Source: JANOBD01 sp031411495
GTDB lineage: Bacteria; Planctomycetota; Phycisphaerae; Tepidisphaerales; Tepidisphaeraceae
Direction: 5' to 3'
NCBI GenBank assembly: GCA_031411495.1
Contig: JANOBD010000081.1
Location: 16,957-80,956 of the forward strand
DNA length: 64,000 nucleotides
Every line of letters starts with the position of its first letter. The first letter of the stretch is position 1. The notes beneath the pieces are model-generated. The model worked only from the letters and a program-made list of their open reading frames with translations. It made no database searches and was not told where the DNA came from. A program made the translations under genes and the position numbers. Positions 15,653-24,300 of the stretch are shown here, piece by piece.

Positions 15653-17473
15653 TCACGCGTCTTTATGCTCGCCGTTGACGGCATTGCGGTCGCCATTCGC
15701 CGCGCCGTCGTCGCGCTTCGTGAGGTTTTCTACCACGCGTCCGGCAACGAGCTTGAGATCGTCGGGCATGGTTCGCATGAGCCCGTCCATGGCCGTTCCC
15801 AGGCTTGCGGCACGCATAAACTGCTCGCTCATCTTCGCCATGGTGGTCGGGTCGCCGAAGATCTGCATCTGCGCCTTGGCCATCATTGCGCCCATCGCTT
15901 CGGCGCTCTTGATGCGGAACTCCTTCTCGGCCTCGATGCGAAGCTTCTCGAGTTCGAACCGCAGGGCGGCGTCGCCGAACTCGCTTCGGTTGGCCAGGCT
16001 CTGGCGCTCGACTTCCACCCGCGCCTGCTCGACGTTGACGTCGACCATCTTCAGGGCGCGATCGCCTTCAGCACGACGGGCGGCGCTGGTCGCATCGGCC
16101 TCGGCGAGCTTCAGGCGGGCCATCGACGTCATCTCGGCTGCCTGCTTCTCGGATTCGGCCTTCTTCACGTTGGTGTACGCCGCGACGTCCGCATCGGTCT
16201 GGTCGCGCAGCTTCTTCTCGTTGATCTGCTGCTGGGCGGCGATCAACTTGGTCGCCGCGACGCGCTCGGCCTCGCTGGTGATCTCGACCGTCGTCACCAA
16301 CTGCTTGGCGCGTTCGCGTTCGGCTTCCGCGGTCAGCACCTGTGCCTGGGCGGCGGCGCGTTCCTGTTCCTTTTCGGCGATGGCGATTTCGCGCATCCGG
16401 CCGGCGACTTCGATCGACTTGCTCTTGTCGATCATCGCCGTCTCCTGCTCCTTCTGCCGCGCGACGAGCGCCACCTGCTTCATGATGTTCGCCGATTCGA
16501 CCGCGAGCGTACGCTCGACCTCGGTCGTTTCGATCATCTTCATCTTTTCGATGTCGCGCCGCGCGATCGCTTCATCCTGCGTAATCTTGAACTCCTGCAC
16601 TTCACGCGCGCGCTGCGCCTGAACCGTCGCGACTTTTGCCTTCTGTTCGGCTTCGAACTCGGCCTGTTCTCTCTCCATGCTCAGGACTTTCTTCTTGGTC
16701 GCGACGTTCTTGGTCACGATCTGTTCCGAAGAAAGCTGCTCGATCTCATTGCGCTCGACCTTCGCCTTCTGCGTGATCTCGGCGATCTTGCGAAGTCCCT
16801 GCGCGTCGAAGACGTTGCGCTCCTGGAGTTGAGCCGTGTCGGTCTGATCGAGCGAGCTGATGGTGACGCTTTCGAGCGTCAGGCCGTTGCTGGCCAGGTC
16901 GTGGGTGATGATCTCCTGCACGCTGCTGGCGAACTCGTGCCGCTTGCTGTGGAGCTCGACGAGGTCTTTCGTTGCGGCCACGGTACGCAGCGCGCTCACG
17001 AGCTTTTCCTGTACGAGTTCGCTGACCGCGCCCGGATCGGTGTTCTTCGAACCGAGCGATCGGGCGGCCTGGAGGATGTCCTCCTTGTTCGCCTGCACCT
17101 TGATGTAGAACTCCGCGCTCAGGTCGACGCGGAGGTTGTCCTTCGTGATCAGGGCGTGCGCGCCGCGGCGTTCGACGTTGAGGCGCATCGTTTCCAGGCT
17201 CACGGGGATGAGCTGGTGGACGACCGGGAAAACGTATCGGCCGGAATCACAGATGACTTCCGCGCCGCCCCAGCCGGTGCGGACGAACGCCATGTTCGCC
17301 GAGCTCTTTCGGTAGAGCTTGGTGACCATCGTGAGGAAGGCGCTCACGATCAATAGCAAGCCGCCGAGGACCGACAGCACCGCCTGTGCACTGAAGGCAA
17401 GGCGGCCATCGGGAACGACCCATGGGCCGATCGCCAGAACCGCACCGAGAATGAACATCACGAAGATAATCAT
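15653..17473 (-). CDS. Flotillin/YqiK-like SPFH membrane scaffold protein
   Basis: The protein has 606 residues. Two N-terminal hydrophobic segments (about 1-20 and 30-50) anchor an SPFH domain at about 55-230. A very long coiled coil rich in A, E and K follows (about 250-510), and then the flotillin C-terminal region with MGAMMAKAQMQIFGDP. Flotillins organise membrane microdomains and bind neighbouring NfeD-type OB-fold partners. AAGGAG lies 7 nt before the ATG. The upstream gene ends 28 nt away and encodes the expected YqiJ-like partner, so the two form an operon. Confidence 0.9.
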   Translation of the reverse strand: MIIFVMFILGAVLAIGPWVVPDGRLAFSAQAVLSVLGGLLLIVSAFLTMVTKLYRKSSANMAFVRTGWGGAEVICDSGRYVFPVVHQLIPVSLETMRLNVERRGAHALITKDNLRVDLSAEFYIKVQANKEDILQAARSLGSKNTDPGAVSELVQEKLVSALRTVAATKDLVELHSKRHEFASSVQEIITHDLASNGLTLESVTISSLDQTDTAQLQERNVFDAQGLRKIAEITQKAKVERNEIEQLSSEQIVTKNVATKKKVLSMEREQAEFEAEQKAKVATVQAQRAREVQEFKITQDEAIARRDIEKMKMIETTEVERTLAVESANIMKQVALVARQKEQETAMIDKSKSIEVAGRMREIAIAEKEQERAAAQAQVLTAEAERERAKQLVTTVEITSEAERVAATKLIAAQQQINEKKLRDQTDADVAAYTNVKKAESEKQAAEMTSMARLKLAEADATSAARRAEGDRALKMVDVNVEQARVEVERQSLANRSEFGDAALRFELEKLRIEAEKEFRIKSAEAMGAMMAKAQMQIFGDPTTMAKMSEQFMRAASLGTAMDGLMRTMPDDLKLVAGRVVENLTKRDDGAANGDRNAVNGEHKDA

Positions 17474-17500
17474 GACGAAGCTCCTTTTCCCTGTTGTTGA

Positions 17501-18328
17501 TCACGCATGGCTCGGCGCCGCCCGGAACGACTGAAGTCGGTCCGGCGTCGTCACGTAGAACACGCGTTCGTTTCGATCAAATCGCATCAGCACAATCGCA
17601 CGATTGGCCGAGATGATTTCCTGTCCGGGCGCAACACGGCAGGGCACCTGAATGCCCACGCCGCTGCCGTCCAATACTTTCGCGAGGCCGAAGTTGTCGT
17701 CGATCGGCAGGATGGCGGTGCCTTCCTGGCCGACGAGCTGCGGCAAGGTCTTGGCCGTCGATTCATCGCGCGGCATCACCTTGTTGAGCGCGCGGGTGAT
17801 GAGCGCAGTGAGCGTCAGCGCGATGCCGGCCGTGATCGGCAGCGACATGAAGCCGACCTTGTCGCCGTCGGCGATGGTCTTGTGCAGGAGCTGGTTCGTC
17901 GCGAAGCCGGTGATGCCCCAGCAGATGAGCAGGATCATCACCATCAATGACAATGGCACCTTGCCGAAGCCGATGAGGTGAAGCAGCGACATCGCGCCGA
18001 AGCTGGACGACTTCTCGCCGTCGGCGTCGTGGTCCGAATCGCTGTCGTGATCCGAATCGCCGTCCGCGTCGTGATCGGCTTCAGCTTCCACTTCCGCGCT
18101 GGGCTCCCAGCGCAGATCGTTATCGGCGTCGGCGTCAACATCGTGGTCGACTTCGAGGCCGTGATCCGAATCGATGTCGTGATCGGCATCCGCATCCAGG
18201 TCGTGATCGACATCGGCATCGCCAAAGGTGATGCCCGTCATCACGTAGACGCCGAGGTACGTCAGCGCGATCAGAAACGGCGCGAGGTAGATCAAGTTCC
18301 ACCAGCCGAGTATCCATTGAATGGTCAT
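17501..18328 (-). CDS. YqiJ-like OB-fold membrane protein with Asp/His-rich insert
   Basis: This 275-residue membrane protein has a first helix at about 10-33. An extraordinary Asp/His-rich segment follows at about 36-108 (units such as DHDLDADADHDID and DSDHDSDSDHDAD). Two more helices lie at about 125-150 and 163-183, and a C-terminal OB-fold of the NfeD/YqiJ kind at about 200-265. It is the usual partner of YqiK flotillins and lies directly upstream of one here. The acidic-histidine segment is not part of the family core and could bind divalent metals. Confidence 0.82.
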   Translation of the reverse strand: MTIQWILGWWNLIYLAPFLIALTYLGVYVMTGITFGDADVDHDLDADADHDIDSDHGLEVDHDVDADADNDLRWEPSAEVEAEADHDADGDSDHDSDSDHDADGEKSSSFGAMSLLHLIGFGKVPLSLMVMILLICWGITGFATNQLLHKTIADGDKVGFMSLPITAGIALTLTALITRALNKVMPRDESTAKTLPQLVGQEGTAILPIDDNFGLAKVLDGSGVGIQVPCRVAPGQEIISANRAIVLMRFDRNERVFYVTTPDRLQSFRAAPSHA

Positions 18329-18629
18329 GATCGCGTTCCCACGGGTCCCGTGGGCCTCCTGACAGAGAGATATGCTAACGAAACCCGGGCGGGTGCGGGG
18401 GAGATCGGGGTTCCAAAGAAGACGTCGAAATCGAACGCACGTAAGTCGTCAATCGATCCATAAGTTAAGAAAATAGCAGGAGATGGCTCATCCGCCGCCG
18501 GATTCGCATGCTTGACGACGCGGCGGTTTGCCCCACGAGGCCGTGGCGGCCCGAGTTACGCGCGTTCTGGCATGCTTCGAATCGAATGTAAGTGCTTCAG
18601 CGAAGGATTGGCCGAAGGTGAAAACGCCT
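18329..18629. other. Intergenic region upstream of the YqiJ/flotillin operon
   Basis: This stretch must hold the leftward promoter of the YqiJ gene and the end of the PAP2-phosphatase transcript. Only a weak 5-bp hairpin was seen (around 18530-18550). No gene was recognised. Confidence 0.4.
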
Positions 18630-20108
18630 TCATCCGCCAGCGAGAAGCCGCTCGCGGTACCTGGCAAGGCAGGCAACGATTTCCGGCCGTACGACGATGC
18701 CGTGGCGAATCGCGTAGAGCTGCCGGACGACATCATCGACCGATTTCGAGCGGTCGGCTCGGAGCAGCACCGCGCCCGCGACCGCCGCCGAGCGCGAGTA
18801 GCCCGCTTTACAGTGAAGATAGACCCGGCCGGATCGCGAATGTTGGTCCACGAATGCAAGCGCGCGGTCCAACTGATCCAGCGAAGGCGCGGTGAGATCG
18901 GGAACCTGGATGCTGCAATAGGGCAGCGCGCGAAATAGTGCGGCCTCCGAAAACTCGCCCGTCAAGTCGAGTACCGCGACGACACCCTCGTCGACTGCGT
19001 GCTCCGCTTCGCGATCGGTTAGCCGTCGGCCGATGAGCAGCGAATCGTTCACCGCGTCATACGCGTTGGATCGCTTCGTGTAGCCGCACCATGATAGCCA
19101 CTGCCCGACCAGAAACGGGCCGAGCACGAGGTGCGTTGCGAGCGGAATCTTTCCGTCGCGCTTGCGATAGATCGAAGCGCCCGCGCCGAAGTAGCTCGAA
19201 GCGGCGATCGCGAGCGAAGTCGCCGGCCAGAGCAGCCAGAGCGACCACCAGACGTAACTGAACGACAACGCGGCAAGCAGCAACGAGAGCGCGAGGTAGC
19301 GAAAGCCGACCTTGCGATTGCCACGAGCGCGATCGGGTGCCCCGGGGCAACGTACTCGTTGACCCGCGTTGGAGACTGCCGGTACGTCAACGGCGCGGGT
19401 CATGAGTACATGCCCCGGGGCACCCTTCGCACTCCGATCCTTGAACGCGTAATAACACACCGTCGCCAAGCCAAATCCGCCGACGATGTCCACCACATGG
19501 TGCTGGTAGATCAGCAGCGTCGAGAACCCGATCAGGCTGAACCAGAGGTGCACGAGCCCGCGGACAATGCCGCGCGTGTGCCGGACATAGGTGCCGACCA
19601 GGATCGTCCGCAGCGCGATGTGAAGCGATGGAAACAGGTTGTGCGGCTGGTCGAACGAGTCGAGAAACCGAAAGATCGGCCCGAGCCAGCCGTCCACGCT
19701 CGGCCGCGGCACGGCGGTCGTCAGCGGCATCAGCCAGAAGAATACGCCCGCTGCCGCGATCGCAAACATGATCCGTTTCGCCAGCGTCATGCGTTCTTCA
19801 CGACTCGCGCACATGAACGGCGCGAAGAAGAAGAACAGGTCGATCGACATGTACGGGATCACCAGGATCGGCACGAACGGAATGAACCGTTCCCACGCGT
19901 AGTACCACGTGCCGACACGATCGTGAGGCAGGTGCATCGCGTGCGCGTTGGTCATGCCGTAGACGAGCATGAACCACGCGCTGAGTCCGAGCGAGGTGAG
20001 CAGGGCGGGAACGTGTCGACGGAAGCGCGACGCCTCCGACTCCGCATCAGGCGGAGCGGATGCGACGTCGGCGACTTTCGCCGTGTTGACCTGATCTGCA
20101 GGTTTCAA
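18630..20108 (-). CDS. PAP2 phosphatase fused to a dual-specificity phosphatase
   Basis: The N-terminal half is a polytopic PAP2-type lipid phosphatase, with HNLFPSLHIAL and HHVVDIVGG as the PAP2 histidine motifs. The C-terminal half is a cysteine-based phosphatase, with HCKAGYSRS (HCxxGxxRS) near residue 430. This fusion is a known family that may act on lipid phosphates at one membrane face and phosphoproteins or inositides at the other. The start is uncertain. TTG at 20108, with GAGGGA 8 nt upstream, is preferred because an ATG further up (20186) would translate the terminator hairpin of the preceding gene. A palindromic element is inserted in frame (19335-19425). Confidence 0.82.
   Translation of the reverse strand: MKPADQVNTAKVADVASAPPDAESEASRFRRHVPALLTSLGLSAWFMLVYGMTNAHAMHLPHDRVGTWYYAWERFIPFVPILVIPYMSIDLFFFFAPFMCASREERMTLAKRIMFAIAAAGVFFWLMPLTTAVPRPSVDGWLGPIFRFLDSFDQPHNLFPSLHIALRTILVGTYVRHTRGIVRGLVHLWFSLIGFSTLLIYQHHVVDIVGGFGLATVCYYAFKDRSAKGAPGHVLMTRAVDVPAVSNAGQRVRCPGAPDRARGNRKVGFRYLALSLLLAALSFSYVWWSLWLLWPATSLAIAASSYFGAGASIYRKRDGKIPLATHLVLGPFLVGQWLSWCGYTKRSNAYDAVNDSLLIGRRLTDREAEHAVDEGVVAVLDLTGEFSEAALFRALPYCSIQVPDLTAPSLDQLDRALAFVDQHSRSGRVYLHCKAGYSRSAAVAGAVLLRADRSKSVDDVVRQLYAIRHGIVVRPEIVACLARYRERLLAGG
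19335..19425. repeat. Palindromic element inserted in frame in the PAP2-phosphatase gene
   Basis: Inverted arms at 19335-19368 and 19394-19425 share GGGTGCCCCGGGGCA, then GTACTC, then GACCCGCG. They differ only by small gaps. The roughly 91-bp element encodes a polar loop of about 30 residues between two membrane parts and keeps the frame. Confidence 0.65.
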
Positions 20109-20121
20109 GCGTTTCGTCCCT

Positions 20122-20146
20122 CGCGCTCTCCGATGTAGAGAGCGCG
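20122..20146 (-). terminator. Hairpin after the MuiA-like gene
   Basis: CGCGCTCTC (20122-20130) and GAGAGCGCG (20138-20146) form a perfect 9-bp stem with a 7-nt loop, 30 nt past the stop of the upstream gene. No T-tract is present. Confidence 0.55.
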
Positions 20147-20175
20147 GGGAGCATAAACGCCTTCGGCCCGAACGG

Positions 20176-21993
20176 CTATTTCCCACCCGTCCCGACCAGG
20201 CTCAGGTTGCGGTCGTGCTCGATCGAGAGCGAATACCTGATCGTGGTTGCGGCAGCGCCGATCGCCTGCGGCTTCACGCCGAGCGTCCACTGCAGCATTC
20301 CCTTCTTCTTGAGCAGTTCGGCATCGTCCATCGGCTTGGGATCACTGGAGACGAGCTGGACTTTCAGCTCCTTCCCGCTCGAGACCGGCAGGCGATCCTG
20401 CACACGGATGGTGGCGGGGGACGCGCCGAAGTTTTCCAGCGAGATGCGGTATTCGAAGCCGGTGATCTTGTTGCCGCCGGAGATGGATTCGGTCTTGTCG
20501 ACGAGTTCGCGCTGCACGCGCAGTGAGCTGTCGATGCCGAAGCCGACGGTGAACTGCTCGCCGGCCGCCACGGTGGGCAGATCTCCGGCTCCGACGAAAT
20601 CGCCGTCGAGGTAGCTCATCGTCGGGCCGGCCAGCAGGAGCTGGTTGCTGGCGTTGGTGACCTTCGCCTCGTTGTAGACATAGCTGGTGAGCACCGGCAC
20701 GGCGAGCTTGTAGAACTCGCCCGCCATCTTCACGCTGGCGATGCTCACGAGCTGCTGGTCGGATCGACTCGGGAGCGAGGTCGTGTCCGGCAGCACATAG
20801 GTGACGGTCACGCTCTCGGTTGGCTTCTGGCGATTGATCTCGACGGCCACTTCCTTGCGGGCGGTGTATTCGAGCTGCTGGGCTTCGGCGGCGGCGGAGT
20901 TGAGCGCCTTGAGGTTGTCTTTGAAGAGCTCGCCCTGCGGCTGAACAGAGCCGGCACCCATTTGGCCTCCTACACCATCGTGTGACGCATTGCCTGCGAA
21001 GTTGTTGAACGCATCGCTTCTGCGTTGCGAGAGCGCGCGGGCGTAATCGACGGACTGTGCGGCCTGATCGCGATCCCGATTCTCGCCGGCGTTGACGAGC
21101 GCGACCGTCATCACGTCCAGCGTCGGCGCTCGGGCAATGACGGAAGGCGTCGCGGTCGAGAGCGTCATCTTCACGTTGCTCCAGTCTTCGCCGCTCACCT
21201 GCGTCACCATCGCCTGGTAGTGCAGGTCGACATCGGCCGACCCGGTCGCGGCGCGGAGCGTGTACGAAGGCGCCCAGCTCGCATTCGCCACGAGATACTT
21301 CAGCCGCACCTTCGCGCCGGCTTTTTTCACGTCGACCGTAAGGACGGCCTCGCGCGCCGTCTTCTGCGCGCCGCCGGTGATCTCGCCTTTTTTCCGGTTG
21401 AGCAACTCGATCTGGCCATTCAGGTCGGCGAGCTTCTGCTGCCCCGTGAGTGTGCCGGTGGCCACCTTTTGACGCTCGGCGAGAATGAACTCGGTGAGTT
21501 TCTGCAGCGTCTCGGCATTCAGCACGCCACGCGTGAGCTCGACATTCGCGGTCGGCGCGGCAAATCCTTCGAGCGTGTCGAGATAGGCGCTGTGTCGGCT
21601 CAGCACGTCGAGCTGAGACTGCTCGGCGGCGACGGATTGCGCGAGCTTGGCGATGTCGAGATCGAGCTTGCGGACTTCCTCGCGCACATCATCCATCACC
21701 GCCCGCATCCGCGCGCGGACGTTGCGGACCTGTGCATCGCCTTCCACCTCCGCGTACACGCTGCCCTGCAGGATGGCTGCGGGGAGGTCGGTCACCACGA
21801 TGTCCTGCAGGCCGACATCTTTGGGCAGATCGATCACCCGCGTCACCAGCGCCTGCCCGCGATAGACGGTCACGGCATCGATATTGCCGCGGATGTTGAC
21901 CGGATCGGCACCGAGTGTGGCCGAGACGGCGGAAAGAAGGATGGCGAGGGCGAACGCATTTCGACGTGAAAAAGTACTCTGACGCAGGTTCAT
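20176..21993 (-). CDS. MuiA-like DUF4139 secreted protein
   Basis: This 605-residue protein has a signal peptide (residues 1-29, ending SATLGA). An N-terminal DUF4140-type segment begins VTVYRGQALVTRVIDLP. A coiled coil follows at about 95-220, and then a C-terminal DUF4139 beta-rich region with YLVANASWAPSYTLR and SGEDWSNVKMTLSTATP. The family includes mucoidy inhibitor A. Its biochemical role is unknown. The start at 21993 is set by GGAG 6 nt upstream, and the further in-frame extension is rejected. It diverges from the Gfo/Idh/MocA gene. Confidence 0.88.
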   Translation of the reverse strand: MNLRQSTFSRRNAFALAILLSAVSATLGADPVNIRGNIDAVTVYRGQALVTRVIDLPKDVGLQDIVVTDLPAAILQGSVYAEVEGDAQVRNVRARMRAVMDDVREEVRKLDLDIAKLAQSVAAEQSQLDVLSRHSAYLDTLEGFAAPTANVELTRGVLNAETLQKLTEFILAERQKVATGTLTGQQKLADLNGQIELLNRKKGEITGGAQKTAREAVLTVDVKKAGAKVRLKYLVANASWAPSYTLRAATGSADVDLHYQAMVTQVSGEDWSNVKMTLSTATPSVIARAPTLDVMTVALVNAGENRDRDQAAQSVDYARALSQRRSDAFNNFAGNASHDGVGGQMGAGSVQPQGELFKDNLKALNSAAAEAQQLEYTARKEVAVEINRQKPTESVTVTYVLPDTTSLPSRSDQQLVSIASVKMAGEFYKLAVPVLTSYVYNEAKVTNASNQLLLAGPTMSYLDGDFVGAGDLPTVAAGEQFTVGFGIDSSLRVQRELVDKTESISGGNKITGFEYRISLENFGASPATIRVQDRLPVSSGKELKVQLVSSDPKPMDDAELLKKKGMLQWTLGVKPQAIGAAATTIRYSLSIEHDRNLSLVGTGGK

Positions 21994-22145
21994 AGGTGGC
22001 TCCGTTGGTTGACCCGACGTTGGACGCGTCAACCGCCGGGTAGTTCCGCGGTGGCGAAAATCGCCAGCGAATGGGGCGTTTCTCATCGCCGATTGCGATC
22101 CACCCGAACGCCCGTTAGCGTTTCCACTTCACAGGAGACACTTAC

Positions 22146-23153
22146 ATGGTGAAGCTGGCGATTGTCGGTTGTGGCGGGATGGCTCAGGGACACGGGCAGA
22201 CGCTCGCGAGCATGCCGGATGTGAAGCTCGTCGCGTTCTGCGACATCATCAAGTCGCGGGCCGAAGCGTTTCGCGAGAAGTACGCGAAGGAGGCGCAGGT
22301 CTTCGAATCGCACTCCGACATGGTGAAGTCGATGAAGGGCAAGCTCGACGGCGTCGTCAACGTCACGCCGCACACCGTACACTACCCGCAGTGCAAGGAA
22401 GCCCTCGAAGCCGGCCTGCACGTGCTCGTCGAGAAGCCGATGGTCACCAACATCGACCACGCGTACGACCTCTGGAAAACCGTCAACGCCAGCGGCAAGG
22501 TCTTCCAGATCGCGTTCCAGGCGCCGTACTCGTCCGAGTTCCAGGCCATCAAGAAACTCCGCGACTCGGGCGAACTCGGCAAAGTGCAATTGATCCAGGG
22601 ATGGCTCGCCCAGAACTGGCGCACCAACACCATCGGCACCTGGCGGCAGGACCCGAAAATGTCCGGCGGCGGCCAGATGTACGACAGCGGCGCGCACACG
22701 CTCAACGCCATCATGTGGATCATGAACGAGCCCGTCGTCGAAGTGGCCTGCATGTACGACAAGATGGAAACGCCGGTCGACATCAACGGCATCGTCATGA
22801 TGAAGTTCCAGAGCGGCGCGATGGGCACCGTCTGCATCGGCGGCAACTCGCCCGGCTGGGACACCGACCTGCGCGTCCAGTCCGACACGATGCAGGTCCG
22901 CACCTTCCCGCACGGCGGCTTCCTCGAATGCATGCGCTTCGGCCGCAAGTTTTATCCGAAGGTGGAGTTCGACAACTCGCCCGGCGCGTTCACGCCGCAC
23001 AAGAACTTCATCGAGGTCATCCAGGGCAAGGCCCAGCCGGTCGCGCCGGTCCGCTACGGCGCGCTGCTGAGCGCCCTGATGGACGCGATGTACGACAGCG
23101 CGGCCAAGGGTGCGCCGGTGAAGGTGAAGCCGGTGCCGGAGAAATTGGACTGA
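22146..23153 (+). CDS. Gfo/Idh/MocA-family oxidoreductase
   Basis: This 335-residue NAD(P)-dependent sugar or inositol-type oxidoreductase has a Rossmann fold opening with IVGCGGMAQGH (residues 6-16) and the family EKP motif at 96-98. The C-terminal half is the alpha/beta substrate domain, with GGGQMYDSGAHTLN and FTPHKNFIEVIQG. AGGAG lies before the ATG. No partner sugar genes are adjacent, so the substrate cannot be named. Planctomycetes carry many paralogues of this family. It is cytosolic, with no signal peptide. Confidence 0.92.
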   Translation: MVKLAIVGCGGMAQGHGQTLASMPDVKLVAFCDIIKSRAEAFREKYAKEAQVFESHSDMVKSMKGKLDGVVNVTPHTVHYPQCKEALEAGLHVLVEKPMVTNIDHAYDLWKTVNASGKVFQIAFQAPYSSEFQAIKKLRDSGELGKVQLIQGWLAQNWRTNTIGTWRQDPKMSGGGQMYDSGAHTLNAIMWIMNEPVVEVACMYDKMETPVDINGIVMMKFQSGAMGTVCIGGNSPGWDTDLRVQSDTMQVRTFPHGGFLECMRFGRKFYPKVEFDNSPGAFTPHKNFIEVIQGKAQPVAPVRYGALLSALMDAMYDSAAKGAPVKVKPVPEKLD

Positions 23154-23187
23154 TCCGCGAAGGGGCGCGAAGAGGAGAAGTCTAGTC

Positions 23188-23211
23188 CCCTCTCCCGTTT
23201 GCGGGAGAGGG
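23188..23211 (+). terminator. Hairpin after the oxidoreductase gene
   Basis: A perfect 10-bp stem with a TTTG loop (23188-23197 with 23202-23211, CCCTCTCCCG type) lies 35 nt beyond the stop. The same sequence type is a widespread extragenic palindrome. There is no T-tract. Confidence 0.55.
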
Positions 23212-23432
23212 TTCTGCCGTGGGCTCAAGTCAAAGAGCGGCAGGGCGTGTGAGACACGTCGCGCGTGTGAACTACACCGCGTGTGTGCAGTAGGGCCGAC
23301 AAGACAGCGAGTCGGCACACGGTTCCCGCATGACCGGAGCAGGCGGAATGAACGGTTCGCACAAAACCCATACGAACTCTACAAAGCTTTATTCTTAATT
23401 GCCAAGTATGGGGCGGTTGGTAGGATCATGTG

Positions 23433-24161
23433 ATGGCCAACCCACTCCGAACTGCGCTTGCCGGTCTGGTTCTCGCTTTGGCGCTTAGCCCGACAGCGCA
23501 TGCTGGCAAAAAACTGTACGTTGGGAATCTGCCGTTTTCGCCGACAGACTCCGCGTTACGCGTGATTGACGAAGCCTTTCAGCCCCCGCTCGAGCTGGAG
23601 AGTATGGGGCTGAGGGTCGAGTCGGCCGGGACGCCTTCTAATCCTGCCCTCCGTCTGCCCGTCGCAATCACGCTCGGCGTGACAGATCCCGACGCCTTCG
23701 GGCGGGGCGACAGCGGTTTCGCCAATTATGTTTACAATGGGGCGGCCACGAATTATCCCGAGGCGTCTCAGATCCTTTCGCAGGTGGTGATGCTTGATTC
23801 CGATACCGGCGCGCCTGCGAGAATGAAGACGGGGACCGTCAAGTTCTTCAACGATGCCAAACGCTTCAGTTTTGATCTAGAGAGCACGCGGGCCGACGGG
23901 ATTGGGAACTCTTACGCGATGTATGGCGTCATGAAGGCCGCGCAGACGGGGTTAACGTTCGGCGACATCCGGCTTTCCACCCCGGCCGCTGACGGCACGT
24001 TTCAACTCGTCACCGAGATCTTCTACGACAATACGGGTGCGTTCGATCCGGCCGTGCCGATGTTCGCGCTGATGGTGACGCCCGTCCCCGAACCCGCCAG
24101 CGCCGGGATCGCCTTGTGCACGATGGCAGCGTCCCTGCGTATGCGAAAGCGCAGGTCGTAG
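23433..24161 (+). CDS. PEP-CTERM-sorted exported protein
   Basis: This 242-residue protein has a signal peptide (LAGLVLALALSPTAHAG). Its C-terminal sorting tag starts VPEPASAGIAL and ends in an arginine-rich tail (RMRKRRS), the pattern handled by an exosortase in the inner membrane. The middle has no recognised domain. Short stretches resemble RNA-binding motifs, but this is judged coincidental. The ATG at 23433 is preceded by an in-frame GTG. It is monocistronic and separated from glutamate dehydrogenase by a large hairpin. Confidence 0.78.
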   Translation: MANPLRTALAGLVLALALSPTAHAGKKLYVGNLPFSPTDSALRVIDEAFQPPLELESMGLRVESAGTPSNPALRLPVAITLGVTDPDAFGRGDSGFANYVYNGAATNYPEASQILSQVVMLDSDTGAPARMKTGTVKFFNDAKRFSFDLESTRADGIGNSYAMYGVMKAAQTGLTFGDIRLSTPAADGTFQLVTEIFYDNTGAFDPAVPMFALMVTPVPEPASAGIALCTMAASLRMRKRRS

Positions 24162-24229
24162 TCCTAACGGCAGTGAGGAAGAAGATGCCGCCTTCGAAAT
24201 TGGACCGAATATAGTTCGGCATGCTCAAT

Positions 24230-24294
24230 GTAGGGTGGGGCCTGCCCCGCCGTTCGTTGTTGTTGGTTACGTGGTGGGGCAGGCCCCACCCTAC
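24230..24294. terminator. Long inverted repeat, bidirectional terminator/REP
   Basis: GTAGGGTGGGGCCTGCCCC (24230-24248) pairs perfectly with 24276-24294, and the stem extends three more pairs with one wobble. It sits exactly between two convergent genes. This sequence type is a common extragenic repeat and would also stop transcription from both sides. Confidence 0.7.
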
Positions 24295-24300
24295 GAGGGA

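Noticed and set aside
22083..23318. Long open frame antisense to the Gfo/Idh/MocA gene
   Set aside because: It is His/Arg/Val-rich with no family similarity and exists because high third-position GC removes stops opposite a real gene.
23512..23880. RRM-like KLYVGNLPFS and cold-shock-like GTVKFFNDAKRFSF stretches in the PEP-CTERM protein
   Set aside because: Each is a single short match in an exported protein with no supporting fold, so RNA binding is not credible.
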